Made by a program: the position numbers and the translations under genes. The notes beneath the pieces are model-generated. The model was not told the origin of the DNA, made no database searches, and worked only from the letters and a program-made list of their open reading frames with translations. A stretch of 11,677 bases of DNA. Origin: an uncultured Clostridia bacterium (GTDB taxonomy: Bacteria; Bacillota; Clostridia; Oscillospirales; Butyricicoccaceae). How positions within the stretch are numbered: the first letter of the stretch is position 1; each line of letters starts with the position of its first letter. Below are positions 6,143-11,677 of the stretch, piece after piece. Location: assembly GCA_947856675.1 (NCBI GenBank), contig CANUCM010000071.1, forward strand, positions 1 to 11,677. The letters run 5' to 3'.

Positions 6143-6799
6143 CTACAGCGGCCTGGAAAGCATGTTTCCAAAGCTCTCATAGCGCACAAGAAAGGACGGA
6201 ATGCCCAAATTTCGCGGCCCGAGCGTTTCGGCCGGATAGTAAAACACCATGCCGTCATCCGCCAGATAATATCCATACAGCCGGCGGCACACGCTGCGCG
6301 CGTCGGAAAAAAACGCCCCCTCCTGCCGGCTCTCCCACTGGGCGATTTGCTGCACAATGCTGTCAGCCGCCAGCTTTCTCCACGCGCTGCGGCGGAAAAA
6401 AGCCGACGCCGGCACCGCGCGCCCCGAGCCAAGCTCCCAGGTACAGCTTTCCCTGCGCAGAAAGCTGCCGGCACAGCCGAGCTCTTCCCAGCTGTCGCAG
6501 AATATGGACAAAAGTCCGCCGCGGTTGTACATCACGCAAAAAGAGCTTCCGGCGCGCAAGGGCTGTGTCAGACCTCCGAATGCCCGGGTTTGACGCTCAG
6601 CCTGCCCAAGCGGCTTTCTCAGGCACGCGCGCAGCCTGTCTTCGGCCCGCTTTTTATAAAATGCGCTCAGCACAGGCGCACAGGCACAGCCTGACACGGA
6701 CGGATATTCAATTTGGATCTCCAGTGCGCCCCCCGTCCCCGCAGTTTTGGACAGCGTATGCGCCTCGATCTGTACACAAGGGCTGCCGTTTTCGCTCAT
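6143..6799 (-). CDS. DUF3298/DUF4163-like protein without signal peptide
   Basis: 218 residues. The N-terminal half, LEIQIEYPSVSG (26-37) then a helical ALSAFYKK-type stretch, resembles the DUF4163/PdaC-like region that usually precedes DUF3298. The C-terminal part YYLADDGMVFYYPAETLGPRNLGIPSFLVRY (177-207) resembles the DUF3298 core, as in the RsiV ectodomain. Relatives usually follow a TM or signal peptide, but none is present here, and an in-frame TGA at 6806-6808, three codons before ATG6799, rules out an upstream extension. About nine cysteines are present. A GGTGAGGTGAG purine stretch serves as ribosome site. Its role is unknown; the restriction pair follows on the same strand. Confidence 0.75.
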   Translation of the reverse strand: MSENGSPCVQIEAHTLSKTAGTGGALEIQIEYPSVSGCACAPVLSAFYKKRAEDRLRACLRKPLGQAERQTRAFGGLTQPLRAGSSFCVMYNRGGLLSIFCDSWEELGCAGSFLRRESCTWELGSGRAVPASAFFRRSAWRKLAADSIVQQIAQWESRQEGAFFSDARSVCRRLYGYYLADDGMVFYYPAETLGPRNLGIPSFLVRYESFGNMLSRPL

Positions 6800-6861
6800 A
6801 CCGACTCACCTCACCCTTATTTTATTCGCCTTTTTCCCGTTTCGTGCACAAATCCTGCAGG

Positions 6862-6891
6862 TTGCCGCGAAGCGCCGTCTTGTGGTATAAT
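6862..6891 (+). promoter_or_regulatory. Extended -10 promoter of the DUF4364-DUF3048 pair
   Basis: TTGCCG (6862-6867), 18-bp spacer, and a perfect TATAAT (6886-6891) preceded by TGG, an extended -10. The start codon is 24 bases further on. The divergent DUF3298-like gene starts at 6799; no convincing promoter for it was seen in this gap. Confidence 0.78.
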
Positions 6892-6915
6892 CTTGGAAAC
6901 AGGGGGTGTGTTTTT

Positions 6916-7485
6916 ATGGTCCGCTACGGATATATCCGTGAGCAAAAAGATATTCGCTATCTCATCTTGTTCTGCATGTCATTTGTCCCCTTTGCCATCA
7001 GCGAAGCCGATTTGCTCGAAATTGTCTTTATCGATGACGGCTTTGGGTATTTTGAGTTTTCCGAGGCCTTTCACGCCCTGATCGATCAGGGCCTGATTTC
7101 CTGTGTGGACACCGGCACGGAAAAACAGTACATCCTCACCGCAAAAGCACAGCGGGTGCTGGAGGCTTCGCAAAACGAACTGCGCGCCAGCGTCCGCGAC
7201 AAGGCGCAGGCCGCCGCCATCCGTGTGGTGCGCAAAATCGAGCGCGACGCCACCATTAAAACTTCCCATGTGGAAAACGAAGACGGAACCTTTAACGTCA
7301 CACTGCAGATTACCGGCAAAAAAGGGCTTTTGGCCGGCGTCAACATGATGGTGTTTACACCCCGGCAGTGCTCGCTTCTGGAAGACAACTTCCGCAAAAA
7401 CGCCGAGCAGATTTATCAGAAAATGATTGAGATTCTTCTGACCGACGGCGAAGACTCTCCTTTTAAAAAGGAAAACAAGGCATGA
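6916..7485 (+). CDS. DUF4364-family protein (winged-helix-like)
   Basis: 189 residues, the usual size for DUF4364, a clostridial family with a predicted N-terminal winged helix. The helix-turn-helix-like region covers about residues 10-80 (IRYLILFCMSFVPFAISEADLLEI, then FSEAFHALIDQGLI and YILTAKAQRVLE). A beta-rich C-terminal half includes NEDGTFNVTLQI (121-132) and closes with the helix NAEQIYQKMIEILL (162-175). A DNA-binding role is plausible but no target is known. ATG6916 was chosen because the AGGGGGTG ribosome site precedes it and the promoter ends at 6891; a longer open frame upstream is antisense to the minus-strand genes. It overlaps the next gene by ATGA. Confidence 0.88.
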   Translation: MVRYGYIREQKDIRYLILFCMSFVPFAISEADLLEIVFIDDGFGYFEFSEAFHALIDQGLISCVDTGTEKQYILTAKAQRVLEASQNELRASVRDKAQAAAIRVVRKIERDATIKTSHVENEDGTFNVTLQITGKKGLLAGVNMMVFTPRQCSLLEDNFRKNAEQIYQKMIEILLTDGEDSPFKKENKA

Positions 7486-8621
7486 GCCGGCATCTTTCCC
7501 CGCGCGGCCGCCGTGCTCTGCACGGCAAAATTGCTGCCGCCGTGCTGGCCGGCGGCGTGCTGCTTGCTGCGCTGGCACTCACTCTTTGGCCTGAAACGGA
7601 CGCTGTTGCAAGACCCCGCACAGCCGCCCTTTCCGTGTCCCGCAGCCTTTCTGTGCAGCAAACGCCCGCAGACGACTTTGTTCCCACCGGCAACATGAAC
7701 CCGCTCACCGGGTTGTGCGACGGCATCTCCGACGCGGCTCTTTCGCGGCGGCCCGTGGCCGTTATGATCAGCAACAGCTACGACAGCCTCCCGCAATGGG
7801 GCATCTCCCAGGCCGACATTCTCATTGAAATGCTTGCCGAAGGCCGTATTACGCGTCTTCTTGCCCTGTTTCAGGATCCTTCCGGCATTGAGGCCCTTGC
7901 TTCCGTGCGCTCCGCGCGCCCGTATTTTATTGACATGGCACAGAGCTACGGCGCCGTGTACCTGCACTTCGGAGGCAGCGTCCCCGCGTATGAAGCCATC
8001 GCTTCGCGCAGCAGCCTCATCTCCATTGACGGCATCCGCGGCAGCTGGGAAGGCACCCTCTTTCTCCGCGACCCCGAACGCCGGAAAACGCTCGGCCTTG
8101 AACACTCCGTCTATACCGACGGGGAAAAGATTGAAGCCGCCCTGGCCTCGCTTGACGAGGATCTTTCGCTGTCCGGTTCGCCCTCCGCTTTCCGTTTCGG
8201 CAGCGAACACTCCGCGCAAAACGGCTCCCCCGCCCAGCGCGTGGAGCTGGTTTACAGCGACCACAACCGCCCCTGGTTTGAATACGACCCGTCCAGCGGC
8301 GCCTACCTTCGCTTCCAGTACGGCGAGGCCCACCGGGACGCCTGGCTCGACCGGCAGATCGCCGCAAAAAACCTTCTGGTTCTTCGCATGGAAACCCGCG
8401 ACGTGCCCGACAGCAGCCTGCACCTTGTGGAAGTGACCACGGTGGGACAGGGTTCTGGATATTATTTCTGCGACGGCAGCATGACGGAAATCACCTGGTC
8501 CAAAGACGCTTTTGACGCACCCATTTCCTTTTTTCTCCCCGACGGTCAGCCCCTGACCGCCGCCCGCGGCCAGAGCTTTCTGTGCGTTGTTCCGGAAACA
8601 GCCGATGTCATCATTTCATAA
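7482..8621 (+). CDS. DUF3048 (YerB-family) membrane-anchored protein
   Basis: 379 residues. A hydrophobic anchor or signal segment (about 16-36) follows a basic N-terminus, so the protein is probably extracytoplasmic. Bacillus YerB is a lipoprotein, but no lipobox cysteine is seen here. The N-terminal DUF3048 domain (about 72-210) shows NMNPLTGL (71-78), RPVAVMISNSYDSLPQWGISQADILIEMLAEGRITRLLALF (90-130) and SVRSARPYF (141-149). The C-terminal DUF3048 domain covers about 225-375. The biochemical function is unknown; the fold has been linked to the cell envelope only by association. Its ATG overlaps the DUF4364 stop (ATGA at 7482-7485), so translation is probably coupled. Confidence 0.9.
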   Translation: MSRHLSPRGRRALHGKIAAAVLAGGVLLAALALTLWPETDAVARPRTAALSVSRSLSVQQTPADDFVPTGNMNPLTGLCDGISDAALSRRPVAVMISNSYDSLPQWGISQADILIEMLAEGRITRLLALFQDPSGIEALASVRSARPYFIDMAQSYGAVYLHFGGSVPAYEAIASRSSLISIDGIRGSWEGTLFLRDPERRKTLGLEHSVYTDGEKIEAALASLDEDLSLSGSPSAFRFGSEHSAQNGSPAQRVELVYSDHNRPWFEYDPSSGAYLRFQYGEAHRDAWLDRQIAAKNLLVLRMETRDVPDSSLHLVEVTTVGQGSGYYFCDGSMTEITWSKDAFDAPISFFLPDGQPLTAARGQSFLCVVPETADVIIS

Positions 8622-8630
8622 AATCATAAA

Positions 8631-8664
8631 AAACGGAGAGGCCGCACAGCCTCTCCGTTTTTGC
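8631..8664. terminator. Bidirectional terminator between the DUF3048 and BMP genes
   Basis: A perfect 12-bp stem, AAACGGAGAGGC (8631-8642) with its complement at 8649-8660 and loop CGCACA, is followed by a T tract on the plus strand. An A run before it gives a T tract on the minus strand. It lies between convergent genes ending at 8621 and 8674. Confidence 0.95.
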
Positions 8665-8673
8665 CTTTTATTT

Positions 8674-9753
8674 TCAGGAAATCAGGCCGTCTCCGTCGGT
8701 TTTCACCGTCACTTCGCCCGATTTCAGCAGCTCATACAACTGCTGCACCGCTTCCAGCGTCTGCTTGCTCAGGCCCTCGCTCTCCTCGTCCTCGCCGGAC
8801 GTATCCTCCGGGACAGGAATGCCCACCCCGTCGTTTGACGCGTCATACCGCAGCGTCTGCCCGCCGGGGAACTCATCTTCCACAATGGTGGCGATGGCTT
8901 TCTCCACCGCGCCGGAAATGTCCTTGGAGGCCGAGGTGATGACCACCGAATCCGCATCCTGATAGACGCCGAGGGAACTCTGGTCCACATCCACGCCGAT
9001 GCACCACAGCTGCTCACCTGCCGCGGTACGCGCCCGCGCCTCGGTAATTACGCCGGTTCCCGTCTGCCCCGCTGCCGAAAAAATGCACCGGACGCCGCGA
9101 TCGTACATTTCGGCTGCCAGCTGCTGACCGCGGGCACTGTCGGAAAAAGTCCCCGCGTAAACAAAGTTTTCTTCGCTCAGCTCAATCGCGGTGCCGTAAT
9201 TCTCGTTGGCGTAGGCAACACCCTGCTGAAATCCCCAGCTGCTTCTCTGCGCCGCGGGAAGCTCCATGCCGAAAATCCCGCCGAAAGCGCCTTCTTTCAG
9301 CTCAAGTGCCGCGGCGAAGCCGGCCAGGAACGCCGCCTGCTCGTCGGCAAACGTCAGGCTGACCGTGTTTTGCCCCACAACCGCAGGCGTGAAATCCACC
9401 GCAATAAAGCGGCAGTCTGTATACTTTTCCTGCGCCTGCTCCAGCGCCTCGGTAAACAGAATGCCCGGGAGCACAAACACCCGGTACCCTTCCCCGTACA
9501 GCGCTTCGATCCGGGCAAGGTAGCTCTGCGAGCTGCTGTCCTCGGGCTGAACGCTCTTGGGTGTAAAACCATATTCTTCACTTGCCGCCAGGATGCCTTC
9601 CCAGGCGCCCTGGTTATAGGTCTTATCCCGTATGGTGCCGCCGTCCGTTACCAGCGCGACCTGAAGCTTTTTCCCCTGTGAACACGAACAAACCAAAGAA
9701 AAAGCACAGGCCACAGCCACAATCAGAAGCGCGGCCCGCTTGATTTTCTGCAT
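8674..9753 (-). CDS. BMP-family lipoprotein (nucleoside-type ABC receptor)
   Basis: 359 residues. A basic N-terminus, hydrophobic segment (7-21) and lipobox-like VCSC give a likely lipidated Cys24; the lipobox is unusual because Cys22 and Ser23 stand before it. The mature part is a periplasmic-binding-type fold of the BMP/PnrA class: VALVTDGGTIRDKTYNQGAWEG (32-53) is the ligand-site pattern with D37, D43 and N47, followed by FVLPG, IAVDFTPAVVGQNTVSLTFADEQAAFLAGFAA (117-148) and CIGVDVDQ (251-258). Relatives bind purine nucleosides and feed an ABC importer, but no permease or ATPase gene is in the window. ATG9753 follows GGAGGG. An in-frame start at 9864 is rejected because it lies upstream of the predicted transcription start. 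The C-terminal acidic stretch 317-326 (EDTSGEDEES) is odd. Confidence 0.92.
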   Translation of the reverse strand: MQKIKRAALLIVAVACAFSLVCSCSQGKKLQVALVTDGGTIRDKTYNQGAWEGILAASEEYGFTPKSVQPEDSSSQSYLARIEALYGEGYRVFVLPGILFTEALEQAQEKYTDCRFIAVDFTPAVVGQNTVSLTFADEQAAFLAGFAAALELKEGAFGGIFGMELPAAQRSSWGFQQGVAYANENYGTAIELSEENFVYAGTFSDSARGQQLAAEMYDRGVRCIFSAAGQTGTGVITEARARTAAGEQLWCIGVDVDQSSLGVYQDADSVVITSASKDISGAVEKAIATIVEDEFPGGQTLRYDASNDGVGIPVPEDTSGEDEESEGLSKQTLEAVQQLYELLKSGEVTVKTDGDGLIS

Positions 9754-9783
9754 AAAATCCCTCCGAAATATTGGGTCATTGCC

Positions 9784-9807
9784 CGGGTTCCGCACAGCCG
9801 GAACCCG
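9784..9807 (-). other. 9-bp hairpin in the 5' leader of the BMP gene
   Basis: CGGGTTCCG (9784-9792) and CGGAACCCG (9799-9807) form a perfect 9-bp stem with a six-base loop. In the minus-strand transcript it lies about 30 bases from the start codon and downstream of the predicted promoter. It has no T tract, so it is not a terminator. It may be a structured leader; it matches no riboswitch that I know. Confidence 0.55.
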
Positions 9808-9843
9808 CGCCCGCCTCATGCAGGAATGAAATCCGTACGTATT

Positions 9844-9872
9844 ATCATATAATAAAGCAGCCAAAATAGCAA
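9844..9872 (-). promoter_or_regulatory. Sigma-A-type promoter of the BMP gene
   Basis: Read on the minus strand: TTGCTA (9867-9872), 17-bp spacer, TATGAT (9844-9849). It would give a leader of roughly 80 bases that contains the 9-bp hairpin. Confidence 0.75.
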
Positions 9873-9894
9873 GCCGTAAATCCCCGGCCTGTGC

Positions 9895-9921
9895 CTGACC
9901 CGCTGCCCGCCCGCAGGTCAG
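9895..9921. repeat. Inverted repeat between divergent promoters
   Basis: CTGACC (9895-9900) pairs with GGTCAG (9916-9921) across a 15-base GC-rich loop. It lies between the BMP and YhfC promoters in the 9754-10036 divergent gap, and could be an operator or merely RNA structure. A competing TGCCTG/CAGGCA pair (9892-9897 with 9935-9940) overlaps it. Confidence 0.35.
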
Positions 9922-9966
9922 ACATGCCGTTTTTCAGGCAAAAAGCCCGTTTTCCGCCCCCTCTGT

Positions 9967-9995
9967 TTGACAATCGGGGCGAAACAGTGTACACT
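9967..9995 (+). promoter_or_regulatory. Strong promoter of the YhfC-family gene with palindrome over the -10
   Basis: A consensus TTGACA (9967-9972), 17-bp spacer, and TACACT (9990-9995). The perfect 12-bp palindrome CAGTGTACACTG (9985-9996) covers the -10 and could be an operator. Confidence 0.82.
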
Positions 9996-10036
9996 GGAAC
10001 AAAAAATGTCCTGTCCGGACTGAGGGAGGATTTGTC

Positions 10037-10828
10037 TTGGTTAGCGCTGCAACCATTGTGGCCATGGGCTTTACCCTGATCGTGTGTCTTTTTCTGCCCG
10101 TCGCCCTGCCCGCTTTTCTGTGCGTTTCGAAAAAAATTCACTGGAAGCCCGTTCTGACCGGCCTTTCGGTATTCAGCGCCACGCAGGTTTTGTTCCGCAT
10201 GCCGCTTTTGAGCCTTTTCGGCTCAACTTCCCTGTATGAGCGTCTTGCCCAAAGCCCCTGGCTGCTTGGCATTCTTCTGGTGCTCTCTTCCGCCCTTTTG
10301 GAAAACTGGGGCCGTTATGCCGGCATGCGCTTGTTTGCCCGAGACTGCATTTCCTACCGTGACGGTCTGGCCTACGGCCTGGGCCACGGCGGTGTCGAAG
10401 CCCTTGTGCTGATGGGCATGACCAGCCTGAACAACCTGTATATTGCCCTTGCCGTCAACAATGGGAAGTTCGCAGAAATGACCGCCGCCGCCGATCCCGA
10501 ACAGGCGCAGGCCGTGCTGGACGTTCTGACCGAAACCCCTTCCGTCGAGTTTTTCATGGCCGGCGCCGAGCGTTTGATGGTCGTGATTATTCAAATCGCC
10601 CTGTCCCTTCTGGTGTTTGTCGCTCTGCAGTCGGGCCGCCGCCGCTGGGTCTGGTACGCCGTCTGCGCGCAGTGCGTTGTCAACTATCCCATTTATCTGA
10701 TGCAAAACGGAAGCATGTGGGTTGCCGAAGGGTATATCGCACTGTGCACCGTGCTCTCCATTGTGTTTATTTTTACCTCCCGCAAACGGTTTTTCACCCC
10801 CAAAAACGAGGATGCCCCCGCCAAATAA
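10037..10828 (+). CDS. YhfC-family integral membrane protein (putative intramembrane metalloprotease)
   Basis: 263 residues with about seven or eight hydrophobic segments, so an inner-membrane protein. Motifs of the YhfC family are present: LLENWGRYAGMRLF (87-100) with E89 and R93, GLGHGGVEAL (114-123) with H117 and E121, and AERLMVVIIQIALSLLVF (177-194). Family members are proposed relatives of CAAX-type and PrsW proteases. In relatives I remember a His where this protein has Gln186, so activity may be lost or altered. The start is TTG10037, set by GGAGG at 10025-10029 with seven bases of spacing. It is a single-gene unit with its own promoter and terminator, placed between two BMP-lipoprotein genes. 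No substrate can be inferred. Confidence 0.87.
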   Translation: MVSAATIVAMGFTLIVCLFLPVALPAFLCVSKKIHWKPVLTGLSVFSATQVLFRMPLLSLFGSTSLYERLAQSPWLLGILLVLSSALLENWGRYAGMRLFARDCISYRDGLAYGLGHGGVEALVLMGMTSLNNLYIALAVNNGKFAEMTAAADPEQAQAVLDVLTETPSVEFFMAGAERLMVVIIQIALSLLVFVALQSGRRRWVWYAVCAQCVVNYPIYLMQNGSMWVAEGYIALCTVLSIVFIFTSRKRFFTPKNEDAPAK

Positions 10829-10844
10829 TTTTTTCCGTCTCCGC

Positions 10845-10873
10845 GCCGCCGTGCCATGCACGGCGGCTTTTTT
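10845..10873 (+). terminator. Intrinsic terminator of the YhfC-family gene
   Basis: A 10-bp GC-rich stem GCCGCCGTGC (10845-10854) pairs with 10858-10867 around a CAT loop and is followed by six T. It lies 17 bases after the stop codon. Confidence 0.95.
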
Positions 10874-10932
10874 GCGCCCCCAAAAATCCCGACAAAATAT
10901 TTTCTTTTCCCCCGTAAACTCACAGAAAACGG

Positions 10933-10961
10933 TTGCAAGCACTGTGATAATTTGATAAAAT
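10933..10961 (+). promoter_or_regulatory. Sigma-A-type promoter of the second BMP gene
   Basis: TTGCAA (10933-10938), 17-bp spacer, and TAAAAT (10956-10961). The leader would begin near 10968 with GTGTGCA, which can pair with TGCGCAC (10981-10987) or with TGCACGC (10989-10995), so two exclusive 5' hairpins are possible. Confidence 0.8.
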
Positions 10962-11030
10962 ACGTCTGTGTGCAGTATTATGCGCACTTGCACGCAAGAC
11001 CGAAAAACACTCTTGGGAGGAACAAAACAC

Positions 11031-11677
11031 ATGAAAAAGAGAGTACTGGCTCTGCTTTTGGCCGGCCTGATGATTTTTGCACTGGCCGCCTGTTCGGATC
11101 AGGAAGAAAATCCCGGCTCGCAAGCGAACAACGGCGAGGAAGAGCAGCAGGAAGAATCCCCGTCGAACGGCGAAACCGCCGGCATCGCCAAAGAGGATCT
11201 CAAAGTCGGTTTCGTTCATATTTCCGACCCCAGCGACAAGGGCTATACCTATAACCACGATCTCGGCACGCAGGAAATGATGGAAAATCTCGGCCTGAGC
11301 GAAGATCAGGTTATCAATAAATTCAACATCGGCGAGGACGAGAGCTGCGAAACCGCGCTGCGCGAGCTCGTCGAAGCCGGCTGCCAGCTGATTTTTGCCA
11401 CCAGCTTCGGCTTTGAAGATTATGTTCTCACCGTTGCAGCCGAGTATCCCGACGTCCAGTTCTGCCACGCCACCGGCGTGCAGGCGGCCTCGTCCGGCCT
11501 TGACAACGTGCACAACTATTTTGCCTCTGTGTTTGAGGCCCGTTATCTTGCCGGTATCGCCGCCGGTCTGAAAACCGAAAACAACCACCTCGGCTACGTC
11601 GGCGCGCATCCGTTTGCTGAAGTTATCTCCGGCTTTACCGCCTTTTATCTCGGCGCCAAGAGCGTCAACCCCGATGT
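11031..11677 (+). CDS. BMP-family lipoprotein, 3' end beyond the window
   Basis: 215 complete codons are visible before the window ends. A signal peptide (MKKRVLALLLAGLMIFALAA) ends in a classic lipobox LAAC with lipidated Cys21, followed by an acidic, Gln/Glu-rich linker (about 22-54). The binding domain starts at LKVGFVHISDPSDKGYTYNHDLG (57-79), then EAGCQLIFATSFGFEDYV and ASVFEARYLAGIAAGL, the pattern of BMP receptors for nucleosides or related ligands. GGGAGG at 11015-11020 lies ten bases before ATG11031. It differs clearly from the other BMP protein here in linker and lipobox, so the two are not a recent duplication. ABC permease and ATPase genes often follow such receptors and may lie just beyond the edge. 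Confidence 0.93.
   Translation, partial: MKKRVLALLLAGLMIFALAACSDQEENPGSQANNGEEEQQEESPSNGETAGIAKEDLKVGFVHISDPSDKGYTYNHDLGTQEMMENLGLSEDQVINKFNIGEDESCETALRELVEAGCQLIFATSFGFEDYVLTVAAEYPDVQFCHATGVQAASSGLDNVHNYFASVFEARYLAGIAAGLKTENNHLGYVGAHPFAEVISGFTAFYLGAKSVNPD

Noticed and set aside
5917..6915. Upstream extension of the DUF4364 frame on the plus strand
   Set aside because: It is antisense to the methyltransferase and DUF3298-like genes and precedes the promoter at 6862-6891; the real start is ATG6916.
7416..8423. Minus-strand frame of 335 codons
   Set aside because: It is antisense to the DUF3048 gene and has no recognisable motif or placed ribosome site.
9754..9864. In-frame extension of the BMP gene to 9864
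   Set aside because: It would start upstream of the predicted transcript start and would put 37 residues before a good signal peptide; ATG9753 has a GGAGGG site.
10961..11030. Riboswitch before the second BMP gene
   Set aside because: Only two competing 7-bp hairpins are visible; the leader is short (about 60 bases) and lacks known aptamer motifs.

Overview
The window looks like a chromosomal segment of a GC-rich Clostridia-class Firmicute, probably of the Oscillospirales/Ruminococcaceae type. This is inferred from strong GGAGG ribosome sites, GTG/TTG starts, sigma-A-like promoters, short GC-hairpin/T-tract terminators, and families common in clostridia (DUF4364, DUF3048, DUF3298, RDD, YhfC, BMP lipoproteins). 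No phage, IS, CRISPR or rRNA signature was seen. Every gene except the truncated last one has an intact frame, and gene density is high: the longest gap is the 283-nt divergent region at 9754-10036.

Layout. (1) 1-90: 3' part of a tRNA-Leu(GAG) and its terminator. (2) 141-1644: a MerR-type regulator fused to an RDD membrane domain. It is preceded by a 19-bp-spacer promoter carrying a near-perfect palindrome, which suggests MerR-style autoregulation. (3) 1645-3162: a sigV-rsiV pair (ECF sigma factor and DUF3298 anti-sigma factor) behind a possible ECF-type promoter, closed by a bidirectional terminator. (4) 3166-3947, minus: a two-gene unit with its own promoter, encoding a two-TM protein that resembles a SipW-type signal peptidase without its catalytic residues, then a 48-residue single-TM protein. 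(5) 3961-6129, minus: a restriction-modification pair (Dam-family adenine methyltransferase, then an overlapping putative PD-(D/E)XK endonuclease with a C-terminal winged-helix-like region). (6) 6143-6799, minus: a DUF3298-like protein without signal peptide. (7) 6862-8660, plus: DUF4364 and DUF3048 (YerB-like) genes coupled by an ATGA overlap, closed by a bidirectional terminator. (8) 8674-9872, minus: a BMP-type lipoprotein. (9) 9967-10873, plus: a YhfC-family membrane protein. (10) 10933-11677, plus: a second BMP-type lipoprotein, cut by the window end.

How the parts may work together. The best-understood module is sigV-rsiV. In Bacillus and relatives RsiV senses lysozyme and is cut by signal peptidase, which releases SigV. 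The adjacent convergent gene for a degenerate signal-peptidase-like protein is therefore the most intriguing context in the window, although any functional link is inference. The restriction-modification pair is a self-contained defence module. The two BMP lipoproteins are probable nucleoside (or related ligand) receptors; no ABC permease or ATPase is visible. Much of the rest is housekeeping or poorly characterised cell-envelope functions.
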